Part shown: one piece after another, positions 34,500 through 46,479 of the stretch
How the letters are laid out: every line of letters starts with the position of its first letter
How positions within the stretch are numbered: position 1 is the stretch's first letter
Origin: Typhlomys cinereus
Taxonomy: Eukaryota; Chordata; Mammalia; Rodentia; Platacanthomyidae
NCBI GenBank assembly: GCA_023101885.1
Contig: JALPQD010000390.1
Location: 1,847,257 to 1,911,256, forward strand
Length of the DNA stretch: 64,000 nucleotides
Reading direction: 5' to 3'
Notes under the pieces: generated by a model
Told to the model about the DNA's origin: nothing
Databases searched by the model: none
The model's input: the letters and a program-made list of their open reading frames with translations, nothing else
Position numbers and translations under genes: made by a program

Positions 34500-35830
34500 T
34501 ATGAGCTACCTATTAGGGAGTACATACGGCACTTACTTTTTGTGTCTGGGATGCTTCACTCAATACAATTGTTTCTAATTCCATCCATTTCCCAGCGAAT
34601 TCCACTAATTCATCATTTTTGATGGCTGAGTAGTACTGCATTGTATAGATGTAACAAATTTTCCTTATCCACTCATCAACTGTTGGACATTTGGGTTGAT
34701 TCCATGACTTTGCTATTGTAAACAGTGCTGCTATGAACATGGTCGTGCTTGTGCTATCGAGGTAAATTTTTGCTGTATGGGGGGTTATTTCCAAAAGTGG
34801 AATCACAGGGTCATATGGCATTTCAGTCTTTAATTTCTTTAAGAATCTCCAGATGGCTCACCAGAGTGGCTGTATGAGCCTGCATTACCACCAGCAATGT
34901 AGGAGAGTTCCCCTCTCTCCACATCCCTCTCCAGCATTTGTTGTTGTTTGTATTGAGGATTTTGCCATCCTGACAGGGGTGAGATGATATGTCAGGGACG
35001 TTTTGATTTGCATTTCCCTGATGGCTAAGGATGTAGAGCATTTTTTAAGATATTTGTTAAACATTTTAATTTCATCCCTTGTTAAATTTTTTTTTTAATT
35101 TCTGGGGCCCGATTTTTTAATTGGGGCATTTGTTTCCTTAGTGTTTAGTTTTCTAAGTCCTTTGTGCACTCTGGATAATAGAGCTCTATCAGATATGTGG
35201 TTAGTGAAGGTTTTCTCCTATTCTGTGGGTTGCCTTTGAGCTGGTGTTACAATCTCTTTATCTGAACAGAAGCTCTTTAATTTTACAAGATCCCAACTGT
35301 AGAGAGTTGGTAGCAGTGACTGTGCCATTGGATGTCTGTTTAGGAACTGTTGGGCTAGCCCAATCAGCATGAGGGAGTTCCATACCCTTTTTCCTATGTT
35401 TTTTGTAGTCTCTCGCTTTATATCAAGGTCGTTTATCCATTTGGAATCTAATCTTGTACATGGTGAAAACTACGGATCCAGTTTTAAGCTTCTGCATGTG
35501 GACATCCAGTTTTGCCAGCACCATTTGTTGAAGATACTGTTCTTTTTCCATTGGATTTTTTGGGCCCCTTTGTCAAAGACCAAATGGCTGTAGTTTTGTG
35601 GAATTATATCTGGGTTTTCAAGCCTTATCCATTGATCTGTGTGTCTATTTTGGAGCCAGTACCAGGCTGTTTTTACAACTATGGATTTGTAATATAGACT
35701 AGATTTGGTATGGTGATATTTCCAGCAGTGTTTTTGTTACTCAGGATTGTCTTTGCTCTCCTGGGTCTTTTGTGCCTCCATATGAATTTTGAGATTGTTT
35801 GGCCAACTTCTTTAAAGAATTGCTTTTTTC
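34500..35830 (-). pseudogene. L1 ORF2 C-terminal remnant
   Basis: Carries the end of ORF2p (the LINE endonuclease/reverse transcriptase): [57 protein letters not shown] and [18 protein letters not shown]. Stops and shifts divide it into pieces of about 100 codons (for example 34513-34821). The endonuclease and most of the polymerase domain are gone. Confidence 0.88.
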
Positions 35831-36590
35831 CCATGAAGCTCTCAGCACCATTTCTTTATCTTGAATGTGGAGTGTTTTATCTATTATTTGACATGGCGAG
35901 TTTCTCTTTTGGTCATATCTGTTAGGGGTTCTGAATGCCTTTTGTATATGGATGGGCCTCTCTTTTTTTAGATGAGGAAAGTTTTCCTTGATGATCATTT
36001 GAAAAATTTCCTCAGGTGTGGTATTTTAGATTCTTGCTCTGGTATTCCATGAATATGCATGTTCGGCTTCTTTAGGGTGTCCCATAACTCTTGAATGTTT
36101 CTCTTGAGTATTTTTTGGCTTTAACAACCTCTTCCATTGAGCTGGCTAATACTCCCACTTTGTCTTTAAGATCTGAAATTCTGTTTTCTGCTTCCTTAAT
36201 TCTCCTAATAAGACTCTCTGCTGAGTTCTGGGTTGAAGATAACTTGTCTTTTAGTTCAGTTTTGAACTCTGTTTGAGTCTTTTTTAACTGCTCTATGCCT
36301 GTTTTTGTTTCTTGAACTGTTTTTCTCAACTCCTCCAAGTGTCTGTTATTTTCCTCTTCAAAGCGACTGATGCGGTTATTTAATTCTTCCCGGATTTCCT
36401 CTTTCTTAGTATTTAACATGGTAATGATCATGTTTTTAAAGTCATTATCCTGGGTCAGTCTTTCTTGGCCATTTTCCGTGGGTAAGTTCTGGTTGGAGTC
36501 TATCATTATGAGGTTTATTCTTTCAGTGGGAGATTTCTTTACTGGGGTGTTGTTTCTCATGGATTTGCACTTTAACTTGGGCATCGTCAT
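35831..36590 (-). pseudogene. L1 ORF1 (truncated, frameshifted, joined to ORF2)
   Basis: ORF1p is the trimeric RNA-binding chaperone of L1. The first frame (36590-36072, 172 residues) covers the basic N-terminus (MPKLKCKSMRNN) and a long coiled coil (EELNNRISRFEEENNRHLEE). A shift then moves it to the frame 35998-35741, which holds the RRM-like part (PNRYDQKRNSP) and runs through the deletion junction into out-of-phase ORF2. The C-terminal domain is missing. Confidence 0.85.
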
Positions 36591-36599
36591 TTTAACTCT

Positions 36600-36972
36600 T
36601 AAGACCTTTTAATTTCTGTGCGTTTTTCACTGAACTGAATTATTTGGCCTCGTGTTTTTGGGGTGTGCGGGGGGCGGAGTCCCAGCTGGACTGAGCGTGT
36701 CCTGGGGGCGGTGGAGTGGGGAAAGGGAGGATGTGGCAGTGGTGTGGTGCTTTTGAACCTGGGGGAGCTGGGGCATGGCCCAACGGGGGTCGCCGGGGCC
36801 CTGCACCTCAGGCTCAGGTTGGCTGGTGGGAGGAGTTAGGTCCATTGGGCTGCCTGGGGTTCTGGGGATAGGCAGGGGCGAAATTTACCTAGGTGGAGGT
36901 GAGTCCCCGCTGGACTGCGTGAGTCCCTGCTGGACTGCGTGCGGCCCGGGGCTGTCAGAGTGGGGAAAGGGC
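36600..36972 (-). promoter_or_regulatory. L1 5' UTR with tandem promoter-like units
   Basis: GC-rich in contrast to its surroundings. 36677-36727 and 36921-36971 are related copies about 244 bp apart (GAGTCCC-GCTGGACTG ... GAGTGGGGAAAGGG). A shorter 20-bp unit is also doubled at 36901-36920 and 36921-36940. This is like the monomer promoters of mouse L1s, though not the same sequence. Confidence 0.65.
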
Positions 36973-36974
36973 TA

Positions 36975-37745
36975 TTCTCTGATTACTATAGAAAAAAAAA
37001 TCAAAGATGCCAATTGCCATATACTTTATTGCTAAATAATATTATTATATAAGAAAGAATGATTTTGTTAAACTGTACCTGTGTGTACCTTACAAGTCTC
37101 ATATTCTATTTTAAATAAGCTTTCATAAATGTGCAAATATCTTTATTGTATTAAATGAATTTAGTTTTGAATAATATAAAAATCATGTGTTCATTATGCA
37201 TTAAAATATTTCACACAGATTTCATATAAATTTATAAGTAACACATGGATATTATTTCATATCATGAAATGACATCTGAATGCTAATTAAGGCACACATT
37301 AAAACATTATATATTTTTTAGAATGAAGTTCAAATTGAACAACTACTAAGTTCCTTAAAATCAGAATCTGAAAATGAAGCTATGTAACCACTATATTATC
37401 TTACCTAAAAAGTATCAAAAGTCAGAATAAGCAGAGCACTTACTGAGGAAGAACAGGGTGCCACAATTTGTAGTCAGGGAAGAAAGATGTCTGGTGTTGC
37501 AGTTCCTACATATCTGTGAATATCACTTGACCACAGTTGGATCATTATTATCCTTTGGTCTCTGTAGAGTAAGCCAATAACGGAACTGTTGGGCCTTCCA
37601 ATGCTTGTTTTCTGAAGAAAGATGAAAAATTCCATCCTGTTATAAATAAGATTCTAGTAATTAATAGGTTCAATTTATAAATTTATGCATCTTGCAAAAT
37701 ACTCCAATAAAGACAGTAAATACATATATAAAAAGTTTTTAAATT
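36975..37745. other. AT-rich intergenic DNA, no gene seen
   Basis: No recognisable element. Confidence 0.55.
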
Positions 37746-37748
37746 CTA

Positions 37749-38081
37749 TGTAGGTGGAACCAACCAGGCAGGCCTGTATTGTCTGTATGGGCCGCATGCG
37801 CGAATCCAACTTCCCCAAGCTAGAACCTGCTGCCATGCCTGGTGCTGACATCAAACCACCTGGCTGAGTGGACCAACCCAGACAGGACAGCACAGCAAAA
37901 GCTCATAGTGGGACTTATGAGATGTTGGGTGAGATATCTAAGCAACCTGATATTTACAATAAACAAGTCTGCAAGGCTGCAAGTCTGCTTTGCCACTCAC
38001 CTGACTTCTGGCATCTGTGTCGTTGACTTCACACCTACTTACCTCTACCCCAAGGGTCTCCGGGGTCCCCGAGACTGCTAC
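37749..38081 (+). mobile_element. Solo LTR, ERVK/IAP-like
   Basis: 333 bp with TG...CA ends (TGTAGGTGGAACC to GACTGCTACA). AATAAA lies at about 37961, followed by a U5 with CTTCTGGCATCTGTGTCGTT and the CCGGGGTCCCCGAG end. The flanks ATTCTA and ATCATA match at only four of six positions, so the target duplication is not proved. Confidence 0.6.
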
Positions 38082-38685
38082 AATCATATGCATACCTATA
38101 TCTATATATATCTTGGAAAAATATGTGCAAAATACAGAACAATTTAAGTTCTTTATTTCCACAAAATGAACTCATAATACAAATTTGATACAAATTTGGA
38201 CATAACATTATACATATTCTAAAATGGTTAAAACTAACTGTGTAAAAGTAAACACATATACTTTTAGATAACTTAAAATAATTTTTATTAAGTTCCAATG
38301 GGGATTATTCTCTCAGTAATCTTGTAACTATTCATATGCTGCAGATGCTAAAAATAAATACTAAGTTATGGGTTTTTTTGTACATTACTCATGAGTTAAA
38401 ATACTAGTCATATGTCTCTGTTTTGGGAAATTATAAAGATAGCCAAATTTCTGATATTAACTCATCAGCATTTTTTGTTGTGTACTATTAAAACAGAGAT
38501 TCATGTATGTAGAAATAAAATAATGAAGTATTGTGGGCATTTTGATATTCAGAAAATTCAAAGAATGATAAAAATTACATAAAATGTTGAAGGTAATCAG
38601 ATAAACATAGCATATCTTTGGAAACAAAAGTGAAATAAATTATTTCAAAAACAAAAGAACTAGATATGTATTTCAGTAGAAGCAA
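38082..38685. other. AT-rich intergenic DNA, no gene seen
   Basis: No recognisable element apart from a short TATATATC stretch near 38100. Confidence 0.5.
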
Positions 38686-38689
38686 TGCT

Positions 38690-38895
38690 TATTTAGCACA
38701 AACAAATCTCTGGGATCTATATCCGGAACCACATAAAACTAAGTGTGATAATTTATGTCTGCAATCACAACATCCAAGAGGTAAAGGAAGGTGTATCTTA
38801 AAGTCAGGTTCATAAACCAGTGCACTGAGAATTTCAGACAAACCTGACACATTAGACACTGTAAAAAGAAAGGAAAAAAATAAGGGAAGATAGAG
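38690..38895 (+). mobile_element. Old B4/B1-related SINE
   Basis: ATTTATGTCTGCAATCACAA, then CCAAGAGGTAAAGGAAGG, then AGTCAGGTTCATAAACC recalls the B1/7SL part of rodent B4-type SINEs, followed by an A-rich tail with AAAGAAAGG. It is heavily diverged. Confidence 0.45.
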
Positions 38896-39164
38896 AGAGA
38901 GGAAAAAAAGAGAAAAGAATAAAAGGAAAGATAAAAAAGGCCACTAGTTATGAAATAGGGAAACAGGGATTGGAGATGCAAAGCAGATGAAAATGCAGTG
39001 ATTAAATGTCAGCACATCAATGTAACCAAACTCAGTTACAATTAATGAAATCATTTTTAGTGAAACTCAGAAAAGGGTGGAGTCAAGTACAAGTATAGAT
39101 CCTATGTACCAGTAAAATCCTCATGTGTGATAAGTAATTTCACATTTCTTTTCTCCCACATTTA

Positions 39165-41437
39165 TTTTTTTTCCTAATCATACAAGTTCAATAAGTACCC
39201 CGTCCTCTCCCTCCCCAGTCATCCCCCCTTGCACTCTCCCCCTTTCCTCCCTTCCTTACACTCCCCTCCCTCCCTCCCCTTCTCCAGGTGCCTCCCTCTC
39301 CTTCTCTCCCCCCCCACCCCCCCCCCCCCGTTCCCTGGAACATCTTTTCGTGTGAATGCCAAACCTCCCTCTGAGTCCTCCATACTAGTGAGGGTTCAGG
39401 ACTCAGTGACGTAGTCCAGAGTCCCTTCTTTTTGGTTCACCATTAGTAAGAGAACTCTATTATGACTGTTTAATTCCTTGCCTTTAAAGATCCTAATGCC
39501 TGGAGCCTTCTCCCCTTTGATCCATACTAGATTTGGGGGAGTCATTGACATATCAGCCATTGTTCAGGTCAGGCAAACTCCAATCCTAGCTGTTGTGGCC
39601 CTAACTTGTGTGGAGTACCTTGAATATCTGTGGTCCTCCCCACCTTTAGCCTCTTAAAATCTTGCCACTCCTTGTTCTGAAGGTTCCCTGAGCTTTAGGA
39701 TGGGACAGATTTGACTAGTCTGGTTCTAGGTGATTAATGTAGGGTCTTTGGTGTTCTGAATTATGGTTTGTTGTTTTTAGTTTTGTTTTCCTGCACTGCC
39801 CTTGGCTGTATCCTGAAGGTGGATGGAAGGTCACCTCCTATCCAAAGATAAAAGACTGTTTAAAGGAAGATCTTAATATAAGAGGAGATTCAAAGGTAGA
39901 TAGAAGAATAGGAGTAGGGCACAGCAGCGTGGGGGGGGGGGGGGCGTTGTCCCATTTGTGTGATGATTATGTCTATTGTCTATCTGCCAGTCCCTATACC
40001 CTCCCTGATTGGTGAGATCAAACCTGTTCAGTCTCAAGTTACCAGAAGGGAAGTGAGACTGAGCTGAACCAGATGTCTTGCTACTTACATGCAGTACTTG
40101 ATGGTGACCTATTTTTTCTACTGAAGCGTGATCCCCTATCTCCTTTATTGAGAGGAGCCTCCTTTCCCTTATCTCCTGTTTATAATCTTTTGATTACAGT
40201 AGATATTACAGAGATTTACCTTTGAATATGTCATTAAGTGGATTTGGAACTAGGATCCACCTATTAGGGAGTACATACGGTACCTAACTTTTTGTGTCTT
40301 GGATACTTCACTCAATATAATTTTTTTTAATTCCATCCATTTCCCAGCAAATTTCATTAATTCATCCTTTTTGATGATTAAGTAGTATTCCATTGTATAA
40401 ATGTACCACATTTTAATTATCATTTGACAACTGGTGGGCATTTGGTTTGATTCCATGATTTTGCTATTGTTAATAGTGCTGCAATGAACATGGTTGTGCT
40501 CGTGTCATTGTAGTGAATTGTTGCTTTATGGAGGTCATTTCCAGAAGTGAAATAGCAGTGTCAGTTCAACCTTTAACTTTTTTAGAAATCTCCATATTGA
40601 TTGCCAGAGTGGTTGTATAAGCCTGCATTCCCACCAGCAATGTGTGAAAGTTCCCTCCTCTCCACATCATCTCCAATACTTGGTGTTTTTTGTATTGTGG
40701 ATTTTTGCCATTCTGCCTGGGGTGAAATGATATCTCAGGGAAGTTTTGATTTACATTTCCCTGATGGCTAAGGATGTGGAGCATTTTTTAAGATATTTGT
40801 TAGACATTTCAATTTCATCCCTGGAAAAGTTTCTTTTGAGTTTCCAGGCCCATTTTTTAATTGGACAATTTATCTGCTTGGTGCTTAGTTTTTTAAGTTC
40901 TTTGTGCACTCTGGATAATAGAGCTCTATCAGATATGTGGTTAATGAAGGTTTTCTTCCCTTCTGTGAGTTGCTTTTTTGCTGGGTTTACAATCTCTTTA
41001 TCTGAACAGAAGCTCTTTAATTTCATAAGATCCCATCTGTTGAGTGTTGTTCTGGTGACTGTGCTATTGGATTTCTGTTTAGGAAATGTTGGCCTAGCCC
41101 AATCAGCTTGAAGATGTTCCCTTTCACTAGGGTTTTTATAGTCTCTGGCCTAATATTAAGGTCCTTGATCCATTTGGAATTAATTTTTGTTTTAATCTTC
41201 TGCATTTGGATATCCAGTTTTGCCAGCACTATTTGTGAAAATGCTGTTCTTTTTCAATTGATCAAATGTTTGGGCCCCTTTGTCAAAGATCAAATGGCTG
41301 TAATTATGTGGGATTATATCTGGGTCCCAGATATACATGTGTATTTTGAAGCTAGTACCAGGCAGTTTTTATTACTCTGGATTTATAGTATAGATCAAGG
41401 TTTGGTGTGGTGACACCTCCCACAGTGTTTTTGTTAC
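39165..41437 (-). mobile_element. 5'-truncated L1 (3' UTR plus ORF2 C-terminus)
   Basis: Inverted tail (T-run near 39163-39171), polypurine tract inverted with a C-run at 39309-39329, 3' UTR to about 40250, then the ORF2 end. Broken frames give STTLAINMEISKK-type and [15 protein letters not shown] motifs (40250-40456), and 40751-41026 holds NCPIKKWAWKLKRNFS. A G-run of about 14 bases lies at 39932-39944. Confidence 0.87.
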
Positions 41438-42140
41438 TCCGTGAGGAGCTAGCATAATCTGCCTGTGTTACATGGCATATGTTCCAGTTGGCTCTCCGGT
41501 TGAAGGAACATGAAACAAATACCAAAAAGAGACTTCAACCAGAATCACAACCCTGAAATTCTCACCTGGAATCAGGCCAACCAGATTTCTACTCATCTTC
41601 TGAAAGTCTCAGGGAACTATGCCGAAGAGGGGTGGTAGGATTGTAAGAACCTAAAGATGAGAAGGTCCACTGATGGACAAGTCATTCCACTCATGGCAGG
41701 GCTGCCACAGCCATGAACTCAGTGCAAAAAGATGTATCCTTACCAGACCTAAATAATGGCTGACATGTCAGCATACTCCCATATACTATCAAGGATCTCA
41801 AGAGAAATAATTACATGCAGTGGGAGTCTTAGAGGCTAGGGTGTGCCCTGTTGGTTGGTCTGCATAAGGAAGGACCACTTAATCTGTTACAGAAGCTTGA
41901 GCTCCCAATATAGCAGATGATCCAGAGAGAACCCTGGGGCCCATAAGAAACAGCAGATCTGGGGGTAGGAGGGAGTGGGATAGACTGGTGAAGGAAGGGG
42001 AGGGTGGGAAATGAAAGTAGGAAGAAAGACGGGAAGAAGAGCAGGGCAGGGATAATTATTCAATAAGCTTGTAAAACTATGAATAATAAAATAAATTAAA
42101 ATAAAATAAAGTAAAATAAAGTAAAATAAAAAAGAAAGAA
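41438..42140 (+). mobile_element. Older L1 3' UTR, sense strand
   Basis: A different L1 lineage from the others: CCAACCAGATTTCTACTC, ACCTAAATAATGGCTGACAT, CAGAGAGAACCCTGGGGCCC, then a polypurine tract (41949-42050) and a tail of repeated AAAATAAA units. It meets the antisense L1 at 41437 with 5' ends facing each other. Confidence 0.7.
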
Positions 42141-42149
42141 AACAACTTG

Positions 42150-42874
42150 AGGGAAAAAAGATGCGTAAAATAGAATGAGAAAGACATATGCATTCACCAC
42201 AAGACTGCTCCAGTTATTAAAGTCCTTCTGGATATTGATACCTTGGATGTTCGAGAGCAGTCATGTTTTCTTTACTGTTTGCTCAAGATGAGAAAAAAAA
42301 AATACCCATTCTCCTCCCAGCTAGTACTGGTTACAAGGAGGAAGCTGAGTGTGATAAGAAGAGTAAACATGGTCCACATAATAATCACCTCATCTCTGTG
42401 ACTCATGTTTCTTAAAGCACTTTTCTAGAACTTTGTGAGAGTGGTATGCTGTAGGACAGTGGAGGGAAAGTGGTGCCACACCATCTTCCTTTAGTTTTCA
42501 AAAGAACATGCAAGACAAACTGGTGAAATTTATTGTGCAATATCTTTTATGTTATCATACAGGAATCAGGATTTTTGTGATGTTAAATTTTTGGTTTTTC
42601 TTTTTTAATTTCTCCATTTACTTAAGTATGTGCATGTAGGATGCACATGTGTGTTCACACTATCATACTTATATGTGCTGTTGCACTAGTATGTGTACAT
42701 GTGTGCCCCACGCAAAACCCTTAGCTTGATATTGTGAATCTTTCCTTTTGTGATATTGTGAATCCTTGCTTTTGTACTAAATTTTTTTGAGATAAGGTGT
42801 CTAATTAAATGAAGAATTTGCTGATAGACCTGATCTAACTGGTTAGCCTTCTCTGGAATTATAGGTACACCACT

Positions 42875-42923
<49 letters not shown>

Positions 42924-43145
42924 ATACCTACTCCACAAAGACAATAGTACATGTACATATTTAATTATAACTAAAGTCAACAAGCTGCTTGTAAATTAAA
43001 GCCTCTTTGCAGCCAAAATTAGCATTTGCTTGCTTGAATGTTCATTTTTTTTGTTTCAATGTTTTGTTTTGCTGAAGCAAGATAAAAAGCCATTTCATTC
43101 CTAGGGACTGTTGGGGGCACAAATCAGGAAATACTGATTTTGAAA
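42150..43145. other. Intergenic DNA with a (CA)n at 42872-42922
   Basis: No gene recognised. The CA run of about 50 bases is pure and likely polymorphic. Confidence 0.6.
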
Positions 43146-43149
43146 ATTT

Positions 43150-43235
43150 TGAAAATTACATGATGTAGGTTGTAGGAGAGAGAACTCTGGTCATCAGTTC
43201 TGGGAGCAGGTACCTTCTTTGCTATCTCACCAGCT
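43150..43235 (-). mobile_element. SINE fragment (B4/B2 superfamily, antisense)
   Basis: The minus strand reads GAGCTGGTGAGATAGCAAAG and then CCCAGAACTGATGACCAGAG, the tRNA-like head and B-box region of a rodent SINE. It is short and old. Confidence 0.55.
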
Positions 43236-43824
43236 CATAAGTACATTTTAAAAGTGCAAATCATTTAGAGAAGAAACAACTCGAAAGTAATATAGGTTAA
43301 CAAAGAAACATGAATATCATTTCATCATCATCTTCACCTGGTTAGGAGACCCACACTGTTTCCCACTGTTGAAACCCACTTAGGAAAATCATCTGAAGGG
43401 AGACTTGAATGGAGGTTCAATTCTCCTACCTTGTTTTAGAAACATCCACTCATATTCAAGTCATCTTCTGGTAGATGTTTGTTTGTGTCATGTAGTTCTT
43501 GTTCATTATTATTACAGCTATTTCACTCATATGTAATGTACAGCATTGACAAGAACAGGCAACGTGATGCATATCATTCATAAGAATAATGAGTGGCTTG
43601 TATTTATTCTGTAGAAAATGGTCATTGTAAGCCAAACACACTTATATTCCATGCAGGATCTCAAAACATTGCTCAACATTTATTTAAATTGAGTGAAACA
43701 CTGAAGTTCTTAAGCAATCTCTGAATCTTTCTTCTAACACTCTTTTTAATACAACCTTGAAAAAAATGAGAAATTTTTAAGAACAAAGGCCTGGATGTTT
43801 TTTTTTTGATTTTGGAACGGTTGC

Positions 43825-44763
43825 TCATTTCAAAATTTTCTTTCTTTCAAGTAGTTTTTTGACAGCCTTTTTCACATCCTTGTTTCTGAAACTGTAAATC
43901 ATTGGATTCAGCATGGGGAAGACCACAGTATAAAACAAGGCCACCACCTTATCCGTGTCTGGGGAATAGCTGGTGGTGGGCCGCAGATACATGAACAGGA
44001 GCGTCCCATAGAACAAGGTGACAGCTATGAGGTGGGACGCACAGGTGGAGAAGGTTTTGCCTCGACCTCCTGAGGACTTGATGCTCAGAACCGCGATGAG
44101 GATGCAGAAGTAAGAGATGAGGATGATCACGAAAGTGCCGGTCTGGATTGTTCCACATAAGGCAAAGAGCAGAAGCTCATTGAGGTGGGTGTCCGCGCAT
44201 GACAAAGCCAGGAGAGGTGGGATGTCACAAAAAAAATGATTGACACGGTTGGAGCCACAGTATGGAAGCCTAAACGCGAGGGACACGTGAACCAGCGAAG
44301 TCATGCTTCCGCTGAAATATGCCACCACCACCAGGCAGAGGCAGACTCTCCGAGACACCAGCGTGGAGTAGAGCAGGGGGTTGCAGATGGCCGCATAGCG
44401 GTCATAGGCCATGGCAGCCAGGAGAAGGCACTCAGCATCCGCAAAGCCTGCAAAGAAAAACATCTGTATTGCACAGCCATAGAAAGAGATGCTCTTCACC
44501 GATGCTAAGAAGTTCGCCAGCATCTTAGGAGCAATGGCTGTGGAATAGCTGATATCCAAGAAGGACAAGTTGCCAAGGAAGTAATACATGGGCGTTTGAA
44601 GACTCGAATCAGTATTAACTAGGATAATTAAGCCCATGTTTCCCACTACGGTGAGAGTATAGACTATAACAAATATCAAGAAGAGCGTGACTTTGAAGGG
44701 TACATAATCCGTGAATCCAACAAATATGAACTCGGTTGGTGTGGTGTAGTTTCTGTCTAGCAT
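43825..44763 (-). CDS. Olfactory receptor, class II, family 5-like (intact)
   Basis: 312 residues from the Met of [12 protein letters not shown], the normal OR start: an N-glycosylation site (NYT) then TM1 with [11 protein letters not shown]. Other marks: [16 protein letters not shown] (TM2), [15 protein letters not shown] (TM3 end), [17 protein letters not shown] (EC2), [19 protein letters not shown] (TM6) and [17 protein letters not shown] (TM7). The frame stays open upstream to 44916 (51 more codons), but that part has no signal peptide or OR-like sequence and is more likely 5' UTR. A pyrimidine-rich stretch ending TTCCTCAG at 44861 (minus strand) could be the splice acceptor joining an upstream noncoding exon. 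It differs strongly from the 25.6-kb OR, so the two are separate subfamilies. Confidence 0.95.
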   Translation of the reverse strand: MLDRNYTTPTEFIFVGFTDYVPFKVTLFLIFVIVYTLTVVGNMGLIILVNTDSSLQTPMYYFLGNLSFLDISYSTAIAPKMLANFLASVKSISFYGCAIQMFFFAGFADAECLLLAAMAYDRYAAICNPLLYSTLVSRRVCLCLVVVAYFSGSMTSLVHVSLAFRLPYCGSNRVNHFFCDIPPLLALSCADTHLNELLLFALCGTIQTGTFVIILISYFCILIAVLSIKSSGGRGKTFSTCASHLIAVTLFYGTLLFMYLRPTTSYSPDTDKVVALFYTVVFPMLNPMIYSFRNKDVKKAVKKLLERKKILK

Positions 44764-45024
44764 CTCCTTGGGATTCTCCTTTTTCTCATTGGAGGTAATG
44801 GGTGGCCAGGAATGTGAACTGACTGGTGTGAAGGATGAGCGAAGATCTTTGTTTTCTTTTCTGAGGAAGCAAACAGAGGGTGAATAACAATCACAAATAT
44901 TCCCGTTCCCTCTCATGATCCCTTTTCAAGGGAATGAGAATAAAAGAGATTAGGATGATGAGCCGTGTGTGACACAGAAGCAGAACACAAGAATATTTGG
45001 TGAAAGGACATAAGGAAACGGGGC

Positions 45025-45645
45025 AAGAGATTGGAGAGACAGTTCAGTGGGTAAGGTGTCTCCTCACAAATTTAGTGCCCTCAGTTCAATTCCCAGAAGC
45101 CCACCCAGTGAAAGGAGAGAACTGACTTCCAAAAGTTGTTCTCTGACCCATGTGTCAAGTACATATCCTCCCTGTCATAGTCAAGCACAGGTGTCAACTC
45201 GACAGTTGAGGGTTTGAGCTCTGGGCACATTTGTGGAAAACTAGTAGTTGAGTTGAGCCCAGAGCGAACCTGAAGGAGATTGTCTAGCCGATGAGGAAGA
45301 TCCAGCCCATGGTGGGCGGGATTAGGCCCTGTAATAAATCACAGAGAGCTGGTTGAGTGTCGGCATCTTTCTGTACATTTTGCAGGCATGCTGGTCTCCA
45401 AGCATTGTCCCTATCTCAGCCATTATGTGGTGATGTGATTGTGTGGCCAGTTCCCTTGGCCCTGGTGTTGGTGGGTGCTCTCCTGTCAAGCTGGACTGAG
45501 AATTGTAACCAGACTGTCATAAGGAAATAAACCCTTTGTTCCTTTAAGCTGTTTGATGGTCATTTATCAGCAACTATGCAGGCTGACTCCCTAATCTCTC
45601 TTTCTCTCTGTCAAATAAATATATAAAATATTTACATGAAAACAT
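45025..45645 (+). mobile_element. B4-like SINE split by a MaLR LTR
   Basis: The left part to 45172 has GATTGGAGAGACAGTTCAGT, a B box (CAGTTCAATTCCCAGAAGCC) and TGACTTCCAAAAGTTGTTCT. The right part from 45592 has TAATCTCTCTTTCTCTCTGT and an AAATAAATAT tail. Together they make one ordinary SINE. Confidence 0.75.
45173..45586 (+). mobile_element. MaLR (ORR1-like) LTR, 5-bp TSD
   Basis: 414 bp beginning TGTCATAGTCAAGCACAGGT, with a GTCAACTCGACAG block, GGGCGGGATTAGGCCCTGTA, CCATTATGTGGTGATGTGAT and AAATAAACCC (polyadenylation) near 45525. CTCCC flanks it at 45168-45172 and 45587-45591. The last dinucleotide is GA, not CA. Confidence 0.75.
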
Positions 45646-45649
45646 TAGA

Positions 45650-46190
45650 ACATTTATTAAAAAAAGATGGGGCAGGAAGGTCTAGAGAGAACTCACAGAG
45701 AAAAGGAGCAAGTAAGGACAGAGTACCTTGGCAAACATTTGAAAGTGTAAGAAGGAAACCCACTGCTTTCCTAAGATTGCAAAGTTAATAAAGTCATGGC
45801 ACTCATTTCATTTTGCAACATTATTTGGTATTCTCATAGGTTTAAAAGAGGTGTAAATCTTCCGTGATTCCTATAAGATAAGATTTGAAATGTGGTGTGT
45901 CATGAGGCAGTGACATTTTGAAAGGTTTGCATCTCACAGACTCTGATAGTTGGTACATGGGGCTCCTGTTTTCAGAGCAGGAAGGATCATAAAAAAATTG
46001 CAAAATCGTTAGAGACCTAGCTCTGGCTTTTAGGATCCAAAAATCACATCCCACATGGAAAGATAATAAAAGAAACATATCAAAAATATGTTCTGAGTTA
46101 AGCTGCATCATTTTAGGGTAAATATTTGGGCTGATGGAGCCGTTAACTTTAATATAGTGAAGAGGTCACTGATTTAGCTAGAGATTGACT
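45650..46190. other. Intergenic DNA, no gene seen
   Basis: The 89-codon minus frame (45842-46111) has no recognisable family. Confidence 0.5.
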
Positions 46191-46196
46191 AGACTT

Positions 46197-46450
46197 AGGG
46201 GCTGGGATGATGACTCAGGTGTTAAAGCCTCTGCCTCAAAAGCAGAAAGACTTGTGTTTGGATCCCAAATTCCATGTAAAATGTCAGGTAGAAATGGTGT
46301 ACTTCTGACCTTGGAAGGTGGAGCCAGGATGATTCCTAAAGTCACCCTTCCTCCTCCACAAGCATGCAGTGCCTTCTTTCATACATCTGCATACACGCTT
46401 GTGTGCAAGTGCGTGCGCACACACACACACACATTCACACACAGCATAAA
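46197..46450 (+). mobile_element. tRNA-derived SINE with CA tail
   Basis: Head GGGGCTGGGATGATGACTCA, GACTTGTGTTTGGATCCCAA, and body TGGAGCCAGGATGATTCCTA with CACCCTTCCTCCTCCACAAG, as in the 5.4- and 30.4-kb copies. It ends in a (CA)n near 46414-46443. Confidence 0.8.
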
Positions 46451-46479
46451 AGGCACACAGGATTTAAATCCTGTTTTGG

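Larger units (their letters stand above)
33533..36972 (-). mobile_element. L1 with both ends but a large internal deletion
   Basis: On the minus strand it runs 5' UTR (36972-36595), ORF1 (36590 to about 35835), then straight into the RT/C-terminal part of ORF2 (about 35830-34500), 3' UTR with inverted polypurine tract (to about 33545) and poly(A) (T-run 33533-33542). About 2.5-3 kb of ORF1 end plus ORF2 endonuclease/RT present in the 49.6-63.2 kb L1 is missing. No clean target duplication was seen. Confidence 0.88.
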
